DNA of 58,036 bases from Elusimicrobiota bacterium (lineage in GTDB: Bacteria > CG03 > SLGR01 > JAFGSA01). Below are positions 1 to 7,728 of the stretch, one piece after another. The position numbers were made by a program, and so were the translations under genes. How positions within the stretch are numbered: position 1 is the stretch's first letter; the number at the start of each line of letters is the position of its first letter. The stretch covers positions 1 through 58,036 of the forward strand of contig JAFGSA010000013.1 in the NCBI GenBank assembly GCA_016934855.1, in the 5' to 3' direction. A model generated the notes under the pieces. It was not told the origin of the DNA. It did no database searches and worked only from the letters and a program-made list of their open reading frames with translations.

Positions 1-230
1 AATAAAAATCAATTTTATTCATATGTCTTATCGCTTACAACTTATAACTTAAAACTTGTTCGATATTGTTTGTAATTTGTTATTTGTCATTTGTTATTTC
101 GTCTAACATCTCATATCTGGTATCTCTTCTTATAACTTAAAACTTATAACTCTCTCTACGCTTCACATTTCACTCTTCACGTTATACTCTTCACTAGCAA
201 CTAGCGACTAGCAACCAGCAACTTACATTC
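1..230. repeat. Intergenic repeat island A (left end)
   Basis: No gene is seen here. The DNA is AT-rich and built from recurring short words: cttataacttaaaac-type words at about 41-57 and 130-149, an aatttgttatttg-type word at about 72-98, an atctggtatctc word at 115-126, and actagcaac/gactagcaac words at about 193-221. Read as reverse complement, the same words appear in the same order in the island at the right end of the window. A third relative lies at about 51440-51760. The function is unknown. The rest of the 340-nt leader, 230-305, holds only a TATA-rich stretch and a possible promoter. Confidence 0.8.
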
Positions 231-305
231 GTATCCCGCAATATATGTGCTTCGTATATATGAATCCCGTATCTGTTATGTGCATCTAATATATGGAGAG
301 GGAAA

Positions 306-344
306 ATGGCGAAGCATAGATATAAAAGGAGGAAAATAAAATGA
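306..344 (+). CDS. Possible 12-codon leader ORF ahead of hsp20
   Basis: A short ORF runs from an ATG 4-12 nt behind a GGAGAGGG purine stretch (about 295-302). It encodes a 12-residue, strongly basic peptide (8 Lys/Arg) and ends in a TGA that overlaps the ATG of the downstream Hsp20 gene (ATGA, 341-344). The Shine-Dalgarno sequence of hsp20 lies inside this ORF. This layout would allow translational coupling or a leader-peptide control. It may also be chance; nothing shows that the peptide is made. Confidence 0.3.
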   Translation: MAKHRYKRRKIK

Positions 345-763
345 GATACCTTACAATAAGAGAGCCTGAGAGAGGATTAAGGGAGTTCGACGGTTTCTTC
401 GGCGGGATCTTCGATGATTTCCGCAGGTCGATGAAGGCGTTCGGATCGGCTTTCGCGGGGAACGAACTGGAACTGAAGGAAGAGAAAGATAAATATGTCG
501 TATCCGGGGAACTCAAGGATTACGGCAAAAAGGACCTGAAAGTGACGGTGGACGACAATGTGCTGTACGTAAAAGCCGAGAAGAAGAGCGAGGACAGGAA
601 AACAAAAGAGACTTCGTACAGCAGTTACTCCAGGGTGCTATACCTGGGAGATAACGCAGACGCGAAGAAAATAACCGCTTCATTCAAAAAGGGGAAGCTG
701 TCGATAGAGATACCGAAGACAAAGGAGCCTGTTAAAAAAGTAACAGAAGTTACGATACAGTAA
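341..763 (+). CDS. Small heat shock protein, Hsp20 family
   Basis: This 140-residue protein is an ATP-independent holdase chaperone that binds unfolding proteins in the cytoplasm. Residues about 40-135 form the alpha-crystallin domain: the strand motif KYVVSGEL, the DNVLYVKAEK stretch (usual DNxLxIxGE), and a C-terminal FKKGKLSIEIPK stretch matching the family FxNGxLxxxxPK signature. The N-terminal arm (1-38) is Phe/Arg-rich as is usual. The gene has a good ribosome site (AAAGGAGG) and is followed by a strong hairpin terminator, so it is probably monocistronic. A second, more typical Hsp20 is at 24197-24676. Family assignment is firm; clients are unknown. Confidence 0.93.
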   Translation: MRYLTIREPERGLREFDGFFGGIFDDFRRSMKAFGSAFAGNELELKEEKDKYVVSGELKDYGKKDLKVTVDDNVLYVKAEKKSEDRKTKETSYSSYSRVLYLGDNADAKKITASFKKGKLSIEIPKTKEPVKKVTEVTIQ

Positions 764-782
764 CAGCTCCATGATATAGAAG

Positions 783-825
783 GCCGGCCGGATACTTGAT
801 GGAGTACCGGCCGGCTTTCTTTTTT
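783..825 (+). terminator. Rho-independent terminator after hsp20
   Basis: A 9-bp all-GC stem (GCCGGCCGG at 783-791 with CCGGCCGGC at 807-815) encloses a 15-nt loop and is followed by a T-rich run (816-825). Confidence 0.9.
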
Positions 826-906
826 ATACCTCCCTTACTGCGCTCGCTTGTCACTCCCTGAGCCATTTTGTATACTTAGTCTGACTCTGCCGGGGAATAT
901 ACATTC

Positions 907-1386
907 ATGTTAATGGCCGCAAAAGAAAACGATAATAATAACAGCGATGTCGAATCCGCCATAAGAAGGTACAAGAGGATACCGCTGTCGCTCGCGGTGG
1001 CCAAGCGTATCGAGATCGATATGACGCTGGAAGGCCGCGCCGGCGGCATGCACGGCATACTGATGAACATTTCCGCGGGAGGCATGGCGGTCATAGTGCC
1101 TGAGCCCGCGGCGGAAGGCTCCGGGATGGAATGCGAATTCAGTTTTATGGGAATAAAAGAGCACGTCACCGGAAGGATCATAAGGGCCGAGAAAAAATAT
1201 GCCGATACCTATATGCTGGGTGTGCAGTTCAATAAGGTGAGTTTCCGGTTCGAAGAGACACTGAACCATATGGCGGAAGATCACGATAAATGCGAGTTCC
1301 GCTATCTTACCATGATAGAAGAAGCCTGTTTCAGGGGCTGTTTCTTCAGGCCGCTCTGCGGCAAGAGGATAAAAAAAGATTTCTGA
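907..1386 (+). CDS. PilZ-domain protein with Cys-containing tail
   Basis: The 159-residue protein carries the two marks of a c-di-GMP-binding PilZ domain: an RxxxR-type motif (RRYKR, about residues 20-24) and the [D/N]xSxxG motif as NISAGG (54-59), followed by the expected beta-rich core to about residue 110. After it comes a 50-residue tail with four cysteines (C129, C141, C145, C151), which could bind a metal. It lies 2 nt ahead of a HAD phosphatase and heads a run that continues into an outer-membrane barrel and an RND pump, so a cell-envelope role under c-di-GMP control is a fair guess. The start is uncertain: a second ATG is at 913. Confidence 0.75.
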   Translation: MLMAAKENDNNNSDVESAIRRYKRIPLSLAVAKRIEIDMTLEGRAGGMHGILMNISAGGMAVIVPEPAAEGSGMECEFSFMGIKEHVTGRIIRAEKKYADTYMLGVQFNKVSFRFEETLNHMAEDHDKCEFRYLTMIEEACFRGCFFRPLCGKRIKKDF

Positions 1387-1388
1387 AG

Positions 1389-2024
1389 ATGTTCGATATC
1401 CGGCTCATCATATTCGACCTGGACGGGACGCTCGTAGATACTAAAAAGGACATAGCGATAGCCATAAACCATACGCTCGAGGCCTGCGGCATGAAGAAGC
1501 GGCCGCTGGAAGACATATCCGAATGCATCGGAGGCGGGTTCGTCCAGACGCTGGAATGCGCATTCGGGAAAGAATATTACAGATCCGAAGCGCTGGAGAT
1601 ACTCCGGGAATACTACAGGGCAAACTCAGTCGTACACTCGAAGCCCTACCCGGGTGTCAGGGAGGTACTGGAGCATTTTTCCGGGAAAAAACTCGCCGTA
1701 CTCACAAACAAGGAAGAGGGAATATCCGTAGATATACTTAAGAAACTCGGGCTCTACGATTATTTCGATATCGTCGTGGGCGGAACCGAGGGGCGCAAGA
1801 AGCCCGACCCTTACGGCGTTTACGTTATTCTGGGCAAGCTCGAAGTCAGCAGTTATGAAACGCTCATCGTGGGAGACATGGATATAGACGTGCTGACCGG
1901 CAAATATTCGGGAATAAAGACCTGCGGGGTGACCTACGGCATAGGGAACAGAGACAGGGTGGAAGCGTCGCGGCCTGATATACTCATCGGGGATATATCC
2001 CAGCTCAGGGAATTCGTGAGATAG
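1389..2024 (+). CDS. HAD-superfamily phosphatase, phosphoglycolate phosphatase-like
   Basis: The 211-residue protein has all four HAD motifs: DLDGT (nucleophile D10, acid D12), motif II LTNK (T106), motif III lysine in GRKKPDP (137-140) and motif IV GDMDID (162-167). An alpha-helical cap lies between motifs I and II (about 18-85), as in the Gph/PGMB group. It likely dephosphorylates a small phosphorylated metabolite; 2-phosphoglycolate is only the family default. The frame stays open to 1290 inside the PilZ gene, but the ATG at 1389, 2 nt after the PilZ stop, gives a normal HAD N-terminus and is preferred. Confidence 0.85.
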   Translation: MFDIRLIIFDLDGTLVDTKKDIAIAINHTLEACGMKKRPLEDISECIGGGFVQTLECAFGKEYYRSEALEILREYYRANSVVHSKPYPGVREVLEHFSGKKLAVLTNKEEGISVDILKKLGLYDYFDIVVGGTEGRKKPDPYGVYVILGKLEVSSYETLIVGDMDIDVLTGKYSGIKTCGVTYGIGNRDRVEASRPDILIGDISQLREFVR

Positions 2025-2028
2025 CGCG

Positions 2029-3402
2029 ATGGGTATATGGGGAAGAGGAGCGGTTTTTTGTATTGTAATTTACGCGCTCAATCCGGGTATCTGCGCCGGC
2101 GGCGGTGACGGGGAGTTCAATAAAGTCCGGATTTCGGAGTCCGAACTTGCCAACAAGCGGGAGGGCAGGTATGCCGCGCTCTTCGGCGGGCCCGGGTACA
2201 GTCCGGACATGGGGTTCATCCTGGCTGGCATAGCCGGGTTCTACGACGGCGGCGCGAGAGAGGACAGGTATTTCGGGTATTCCCCATACAGGAGCGCGCT
2301 TCTCTTATCGTCTTCGTGGTCGACCAAGGGTATGGCCAATATCCTGGCAGACTGGGACGCGCCTTTCTTCAGGGAGAGCTTCTACCGGATAAGAGCCAGG
2401 GTCAATTATTTCAGTAATCCAGTCGAGCAGTATTACGGCACAGGAGAGGCATCGCTGGAGGATCTCACCACTCCCTTGGGAAAAAGTTACTCTGAATACG
2501 AAGACTACAGCGAGGATATACTCATGATAGAAGACGGGTATACCGACGCGTATTACGATTTCTTCGAAGAGAGGGGGTTCGTCTTAACGGCAAACCTGGA
2601 GCGCTCGGTGTTTAAGGGCGTTTCGCGCGTGACGGGCGGGTTTTGTTTCTCCCGGGAATGGATCGGCGATTATACGGGAGAAAAAGTCCCCGGTACGGAA
2701 AAACGCGGTGACGACGACAGGGAAGAAGCGCTTATGCGCGTCACCAGGCTCTACAGGGATCACCTGGCCGGCGCGGTCGACGGGTTCGGGGGAGGCTGGG
2801 ATAATTCGGTCAGGGTGGGGTTTGCCTACGATACCAGGGATCTCGAGACTTATCCCAGGCAGGGCATGTTTCACGACGCGGTCTACACGCTGGCGTCGGG
2901 CGCACTCGGATCGGATTTCGATTATACGGATGTCTGCGTGTCCGCGAGGTGGTACTGGAGCCCGGCGCGCAGGCTGGCGGATGCGGTCATAGCCTCGAGA
3001 CTTCTTTATTCGGTCAAGAACGGCGAAATTCCTTTTTTTGCCATGAACACCCTGCCCGCAACCGATAAGACAATGTACGGGCTGGGAGGAGAGACAACGC
3101 TCAGGGGATTCAGGCAGTCACGGTTTACCGGGCCCGTGATGGCGGCGGGGAACCTGGAGGTCAGGTTCAACGTGCTGGATTTTTACATAGGGGAACATAT
3201 GGTGGAACTCGTGCTGGCCCCGTTTGCGGAAGCAGGCAGCGTATTCGATAAGGTGGAAAATACCGGATTAGACAGCTTGAAATATTCATACGGCGTCGGT
3301 GCCAGGACCGTCGTGAGCCAGTCGTTCGGGCTCTCTTTCGATTTCGGGTTCAGCGAAGAGGAATCGCTTCTGTTTTATCTTAATTATGGTATAATCTTCT
3401 AG
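2029..3402 (+). CDS. Omp85/BamA-type outer-membrane barrel protein
   Basis: This 457-residue protein has a hydrophobic N-terminal signal segment (about 1-23) and a long Gly/aromatic-rich beta-barrel that ends in Phe, as outer-membrane barrels do. The segment GGETTLRGF near residue 350 matches the conserved (V/L)RGF motif that plugs the barrel of BamA/TamA/D15 proteins. No POTRA repeats are visible between the signal and the barrel; that makes it a short, POTRA-less surface-antigen-type member rather than BamA itself. The next gene is an RND permease 10 nt downstream. The substrate is unknown. Confidence 0.75.
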   Translation: MGIWGRGAVFCIVIYALNPGICAGGGDGEFNKVRISESELANKREGRYAALFGGPGYSPDMGFILAGIAGFYDGGAREDRYFGYSPYRSALLLSSSWSTKGMANILADWDAPFFRESFYRIRARVNYFSNPVEQYYGTGEASLEDLTTPLGKSYSEYEDYSEDILMIEDGYTDAYYDFFEERGFVLTANLERSVFKGVSRVTGGFCFSREWIGDYTGEKVPGTEKRGDDDREEALMRVTRLYRDHLAGAVDGFGGGWDNSVRVGFAYDTRDLETYPRQGMFHDAVYTLASGALGSDFDYTDVCVSARWYWSPARRLADAVIASRLLYSVKNGEIPFFAMNTLPATDKTMYGLGGETTLRGFRQSRFTGPVMAAGNLEVRFNVLDFYIGEHMVELVLAPFAEAGSVFDKVENTGLDSLKYSYGVGARTVVSQSFGLSFDFGFSEEESLLFYLNYGIIF

Positions 3403-3411
3403 GTAACAGGT

Positions 3412-6400
3412 ATGAGATCGCTGATAAAATATTTCATAGACCGGAACCTGCTCGTGGGGCTTCTGACTTTCATAGTGCTCTCCTGGGGGATGGTCAATAT
3501 GGTGTTCATGCACAGGGAAGGGTATCCCCAGGTGGATTACGGCATACTGAATATAACCACCACCTATCCCGGCGCGTCGCCCGAAGACGTGGAGCTCAAC
3601 GTCACCATACCCATAGAAGAAGCGATAAAGGGACTGGAAGGAATAGACGAATACTACAGCGCGTCCTACGAGAACATATCGGAGATAACGGTAAACATAG
3701 ACCTGACGGTCAGCGATATAGAAAAGGTAAAATCCGATATAAGGAGAGCCGTAGACGGCGTCGACGACCTCCCTCAGGACGTAAAGGACAGGCCTTCCAT
3801 ATTCGAACAGAAAATAAGCAATTTCTCGGTTCTGCAGATAGGCGTATTCAGCGATACGCTGACGGAAAGCGAGCTCCGCACCAGGGTGCTGGACCTGGAG
3901 AAGAAACTCAAATCCCTCCCGCTGGTATCGCGCATCAGGAGGCGCGGGGTGCGCGACAGGGAGGTGCACATAAAACTGGACCTGGAAAAGCTCAACAGCT
4001 ACCATATATCGCTCGACGAGGTCATGGAGAGCATACGCGCCCATAACGTCCAGGTCTCGGGCGGCACTATCGAATCATATATATCGGAGAAGACCATAGT
4101 AACCATATCGAAATTCAAGAACCTGACCGACGTAAAGGACGTCATAGTCAGGAGCAACTTCGAAGGAAAGCGCATATACCTGAAGGACGTGGCCAGGATC
4201 GAAGACACTTTCGATGAAGAGTTCGCGAGGGTCCGGTTCAACGGGAGGGACGGGATGGCGCTCTACGTGATAAAGAAAGAGAATACGGACGTGATAAAGG
4301 CCGTGGATTCAATAAAGAGGGCGGTCGCCGAATTCGAGGATACGCTCAAGGGTACGGATATAGGTTTCGCGTACCTGTGGGATATGTCGGAAGAGACGAG
4401 AACCAGGCTGGATATAGCGCAGCGCAACGCCGTCATAGGTCTCGTGCTCGTGGTCGCGGTACTGTTCCTTTTCCTGAATACCAGAAACGCGTTATGGACG
4501 GCGGTGGGACTGCCGTTCTCGTTCTGCTTCGCCGCGATATTCTCACCTCTTTTCGGGGTGACCATCAACAGCATAGCCCTGCTGGGGATCATCGTTGTGC
4601 TGGGCATGGTGGTGGACGACGCCATAATCATATCCGAGAACATCTTCAGGCACAGGCTGATGGGCGACGACCCGAAGCAGGCCGGCGTAACCGCGACGAT
4701 GGAAGTGGCATTCCCGGTCATAACCACGATCCTCACGACGATAGTGGCTTTTGTGCCGATATATTTCATAGAAGGCGAGATAGGCAGGTTCTCAAAGGAT
4801 ATCCCGACTGTTGTCATACTGGTGCTCACGGGGAGCCTGCTGGAGTCGCTTTTCCTGCTCCCGAACCACGTCACGGCCGGCCGGGTCAGGCCGGGAGGGG
4901 AACTCCGGGAGAAGAAATTCATAATATGGATGAAGGACAGGTATAACAAGCTGCTGGTGCATATACTGCGGCTGAGGTACCTTATAATAATCGCCTTTAT
5001 CGCAGTCGCAGCGTCTACTTATTTTTTTGTTTTCAAAAACATGAAGTTCGATATGTTCCCGGACGTCGACGCGAACACTTTCTGGCTGTACGGCAAGACG
5101 ACGGAAGTGAAATCGCTTGAATATACCTCCGATATGGTGAAGCAGATAGAGGACACCATAACGTCGGCATACGATGACAGGACGATAAAATCCTACGAGA
5201 CTTCTATAGGCGGAGGCGGCCGTCCGGAAAAATTCAGCATGCAGTTCTTCCTTTTACCTTCCCAGAAAAGAGACGCGACCTCGGATGACGTAATAAACAC
5301 TATACGCAACAAGATAGACGATATGGGGGTCTTCGAAAATGTCCATATAGAAAAAGATACAGGCGGCCCGCCTACGGGCAGGGGCCTTTCCATCCATATA
5401 ATAGGTAACGACGATATAAGGCGGAAGAAGACCGCGGACACCATAGTGAAGTACCTCGAGAGCACGTCGGGGGTGTATGACCTGGAGCGGAGCGATAAGG
5501 AAGTTAAGACCGAGGTGCACATAATACCCAGGCAGGAGGAGATAGCGCGGCTGGGGATAACCTCGCAGGATATAGCTAACGCGGTGCGCGTGGCGTACGA
5601 CGGCTACATAGTGACCGACCTCCAGCTTTCCGACGAGCTCGTGGAGTACCGCGTAATGCTCGATGACGATTACCGCAGGAAACTGGATACGCTGAAAAAG
5701 CTGAAGGTCCTCAATAACCAGGGCAAACTCGTCGTTATATCCAACCTGGTCGACATCCGGGAGGGCAAGACGGAGACCGAAGTGCGCAGGTACGAGGGAG
5801 ACAAGGTGACTTCCATAAGCGCGGACGTTAAAAAGGACGTCATAACTCCTGCCGAGATATACGCGAAGATCAAGGAAGATTTCAGTAATTTCGAAGCCGA
5901 TAACCCGGGGTTCCGCCTGAAAATGGGCGGCGAGGCGGAAGAGACCGCCCAGTCAATAGGGAGCCTCATGCGGGCGCTGGGGGTGGCCGTGGCGGGCATA
6001 GCCTTCATACTCCTTCTTTTCTTTAAGTCGGTGACCAAGCCCGTGATGGTGATGCTCGCCATACCGTTCGGACTTATTGGCGTGGTCCTGGCTTTCTATA
6101 CGCACGGAATACCGCTGAGCACTATGGCGCTTCTGGGAGTAGTCGGGCTTTCCGGCGTTGTCGTTAACGATTCTCTTGTCATGGTGGAGTTCATCAACCT
6201 TCTCAGGACCAGGCATCCCGATAAGCCGCTCGTAGACCTGGTCCGCGAGGGGGCGGTACTGAGGCTCAGGCCCATAGTATTGACCACGATAACCACGGCT
6301 GCCAGCGTCATGCCGACGTCGTACGGTATAGGAGGAGTGGACATAATGATAAAACCGGCCACTTTCGCGCTCTTCTGGGGCCTCATATTCGGCACGACGC

Positions 6401-6501
6401 TCACGCTGATACTCATGCCGTGCCTTTACGTGATAGAATCGGATATCTTCGGCAGGTTCCGTAAAAACGGCGTTCCCGCCGCCTTGCGCCCGGGGGCTTG
6501 A
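3412..6501 (+). CDS. RND family efflux permease (AcrB-like)
   Basis: At 1029 residues this is a full-length, proton-driven RND transporter of the inner membrane (AcrB has 1049). TM1 is at about 12-32. Two periplasmic loops follow TM1 and TM7 (the second from about residue 540). The TM4 proton-relay aspartates are present as D402-D403 in MVVDDAIIISEN. In TM10 the motif is VVVNDSLVMVEF, with Asn919 where AcrB has Lys940; this is usual in one AcrB-like subgroup. No membrane-fusion adaptor or TolC is encoded nearby, while an Omp85-type barrel lies directly upstream. The class is sure; the exported substrate is not known. Confidence 0.93.
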   Translation: MRSLIKYFIDRNLLVGLLTFIVLSWGMVNMVFMHREGYPQVDYGILNITTTYPGASPEDVELNVTIPIEEAIKGLEGIDEYYSASYENISEITVNIDLTVSDIEKVKSDIRRAVDGVDDLPQDVKDRPSIFEQKISNFSVLQIGVFSDTLTESELRTRVLDLEKKLKSLPLVSRIRRRGVRDREVHIKLDLEKLNSYHISLDEVMESIRAHNVQVSGGTIESYISEKTIVTISKFKNLTDVKDVIVRSNFEGKRIYLKDVARIEDTFDEEFARVRFNGRDGMALYVIKKENTDVIKAVDSIKRAVAEFEDTLKGTDIGFAYLWDMSEETRTRLDIAQRNAVIGLVLVVAVLFLFLNTRNALWTAVGLPFSFCFAAIFSPLFGVTINSIALLGIIVVLGMVVDDAIIISENIFRHRLMGDDPKQAGVTATMEVAFPVITTILTTIVAFVPIYFIEGEIGRFSKDIPTVVILVLTGSLLESLFLLPNHVTAGRVRPGGELREKKFIIWMKDRYNKLLVHILRLRYLIIIAFIAVAASTYFFVFKNMKFDMFPDVDANTFWLYGKTTEVKSLEYTSDMVKQIEDTITSAYDDRTIKSYETSIGGGGRPEKFSMQFFLLPSQKRDATSDDVINTIRNKIDDMGVFENVHIEKDTGGPPTGRGLSIHIIGNDDIRRKKTADTIVKYLESTSGVYDLERSDKEVKTEVHIIPRQEEIARLGITSQDIANAVRVAYDGYIVTDLQLSDELVEYRVMLDDDYRRKLDTLKKLKVLNNQGKLVVISNLVDIREGKTETEVRRYEGDKVTSISADVKKDVITPAEIYAKIKEDFSNFEADNPGFRLKMGGEAEETAQSIGSLMRALGVAVAGIAFILLLFFKSVTKPVMVMLAIPFGLIGVVLAFYTHGIPLSTMALLGVVGLSGVVVNDSLVMVEFINLLRTRHPDKPLVDLVREGAVLRLRPIVLTTITTAASVMPTSYGIGGVDIMIKPATFALFWGLIFGTTLTLILMPCLYVIESDIFGRFRKNGVPAALRPGA

Positions 6502-6530
6502 CAAATAAATGATAATGATTATCATTATTA
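6498..6530 (+). promoter_or_regulatory. fur promoter with Fur box
   Basis: A perfect 17-bp palindrome, ATAATGAT-T-ATCATTAT (6512-6528), overlaps a perfect 7-1-7 element TGATAAT-G-ATTATCA (6510-6524). Both match the classical Fur consensus. A TTGACA -35 hexamer sits at 6498-6503, so bound Fur would cover the region between -35 and -10. This implies autoregulation of the fur gene that starts at 6544. Confidence 0.9.
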
Positions 6531-6543
6531 ATAGGAGATATGT

Positions 6544-6987
6544 ATGAGAGGACATGGACACGGCAGGCGTTTCAGGAAGATGGGCAAGTGGACCGTCTCC
6601 AGGCAGGCGATCCTCGATGTCTTTGCTAAAAAAAGCGGCCATCTCACCGCTGACGACGTCTATATGTGCATAAGGAAAAACAGTCCCGGCATGGGCATAG
6701 CCACCGTTTACAGGAACCTGGAGTTCCTGAGAGAGCAGGGACTGCTGAGCAAATACAACTTCGGGGAAGGGTCGGCCCACTACGAGCTGAACGACGACGA
6801 ACGAGAGCACCATCATCACCTGATATGCAAGTCGTGCGGGAAAGTCATAGATTATTCCGAATTCGTCGACAGGGAACTTAAACTCATAAAAGACACAGAG
6901 AAGGAGCTCTCGAAAAAACATAAATTCGACATCGAGTCGCACGAGCTCTGTTTTTACGGGAAATGCAGCAGTTGCGCCGGCAGATAA
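6544..6987 (+). CDS. fur: Ferric uptake regulator family repressor
   Basis: This 147-residue protein has the Fur-family winged helix (about 15-85; TVYRNLEFLREQGLL is the recognition region) and the metal-binding dimerisation domain with HEHHHHLICKSCGKVID-type residues: a run of four His (about 90-93), then CxxC (C97, C100). A second CxxC (KCSSC) near the C-terminus gives a structural zinc site. The N-terminus is unusually rich in Gly/His (RGHGHGRR). Perfect Fur boxes lie just upstream and just downstream of the gene, which supports iron sensing (Fur proper) over PerR or Zur, but the metal cannot be proved from sequence. Confidence 0.92.
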   Translation: MRGHGHGRRFRKMGKWTVSRQAILDVFAKKSGHLTADDVYMCIRKNSPGMGIATVYRNLEFLREQGLLSKYNFGEGSAHYELNDDEREHHHHLICKSCGKVIDYSEFVDRELKLIKDTEKELSKKHKFDIESHELCFYGKCSSCAGR

Positions 6988-7004
6988 AAAAATTTCTCAA
7001 TGGA

Positions 7005-7021
7005 TGATAATGATTATCATT
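7005..7021 (+). promoter_or_regulatory. Second Fur box, ahead of the metal-cluster locus
   Basis: The element TGATAAT-G-ATTATCA (7005-7019) is identical over 15 nt to the box upstream of fur, and extends to AATGATTATCATT (7009-7021). It lies 38 nt before the next gene, in the only sizeable gap between fur and the NifX/MinD locus, and so likely controls that whole operon. The -10 and -35 elements are not clear. Confidence 0.85.
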
Positions 7022-7058
7022 CCCATAGGTAACAAAAATAATACAGGGAGGTGATGAG

Positions 7059-7259
7059 ATGCTGGAATGTGAGCTTTTGAATGTATGCGGGTTCTTTATC
7101 AAGTATATGGATTCGAACAACCTGGCATGCAGAAGTTTTATCAATAAGTATTGCCGGGGAGATATGATGGATCGGTGCGAAAGGAAAAAGTACCGTAAGG
7201 AGCACGGTGAGGCTCCGCCTGACAATATGATGCCTAGCGGCAAGATGCTGAACATATAA
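7059..7259 (+). CDS. Small cysteine-rich conserved protein
   Basis: A 66-residue protein with five cysteines (C4, C10, C24, C32, C40) and a Gly/Met-rich end (MMPSGKML). Similar small proteins occur near Fe-S or NifX-like genes in strict anaerobes (from memory, unnamed family). It has a strong ribosome site (GGGAGGTGATGAG) and is the first gene after the second Fur box. The cysteine spacing suggests metal or Fe-S binding. It has no signal peptide. No function can be assigned. Confidence 0.75.
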   Translation: MLECELLNVCGFFIKYMDSNNLACRSFINKYCRGDMMDRCERKKYRKEHGEAPPDNMMPSGKMLNI

Positions 7260-7281
7260 AATAAAAAAGGAGGTGATCAAG

Positions 7282-7662
7282 ATGCCTGGAGGAGACAGAA
7301 CGGGTCCTGAGGGTATGGGTCCGATGACGGGCAGGGGCGCAGGATACTGCGCCGGTTATGATGTGCCGGGTTATATGAATCCCGCGGGATGGGGCGGATA
7401 TCCGCGCTACGGACGGGGTTTCGGCGGACGCGGTCGCGGATTCAGACACAGGTTCTTCGCTGCCGGGATGCCGGGATGGGCCAGGGGCAGAGGCTGGTAC
7501 GGATGGGGCACAGTGCCTTACGATGCGCCGCAGAGCCTCGATCCGGCGTCGGAGAAGGAAGGGCTGAAAAGAGAGAGCGAGTATCTCAAGAAGGAACTTC
7601 AGGAGATACAGTCCAGGATAAAGGAACTGGAGAAAGACAAGGTAAAAGAAAAGAAGTCATGA
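7282..7662 (+). CDS. DUF5320-family protein
   Basis: The 126-residue protein begins with the DUF5320 hallmark MPGGDRTGPEGMGPMTGRG, continues with a Gly/Arg/Tyr-rich, probably disordered middle (about 20-75), and ends in a charged coiled coil (about 90-126). The start is set at ATG 7282, because AAGGAGGTGA (7268-7276) is placed ideally for it; a GTG at 7273 lies inside that ribosome site. DUF5320 proteins are usually found beside NifX-like and MinD-ferredoxin genes, as here, but their role is undescribed. A shorter form of the same N-terminal motif begins the ferredoxin at 13350. Confidence 0.85.
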   Translation: MPGGDRTGPEGMGPMTGRGAGYCAGYDVPGYMNPAGWGGYPRYGRGFGGRGRGFRHRFFAAGMPGWARGRGWYGWGTVPYDAPQSLDPASEKEGLKRESEYLKKELQEIQSRIKELEKDKVKEKKS

Positions 7663-7669
7663 AGTGGTC

Positions 7670-7704
7670 GACAGGGGGCAGCTTTTAAAGGCTGACCCCC
7701 TGTC
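7670..7704 (+). other. Strong intercistronic hairpin
   Basis: GACAGGGGGCAGC (7670-7682) pairs with GCTG-A-CCCCCTGTC (7691-7704) in a 13-bp stem with one bulged A and an 8-nt loop. No T-run follows, so it is not a typical terminator. It could stabilise or process the mRNA, or partly attenuate transcription, between the DUF5320 gene and the first NifX-like gene. Confidence 0.6.
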
Positions 7705-7728
7705 AGGTATTCTCAGAGGAGATTATAT

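Noticed and set aside
5953..6942. 329-codon open frame on the minus strand
   Set aside because: It is antisense to the RND permease and fur, and runs straight through the Fur box and promoter.
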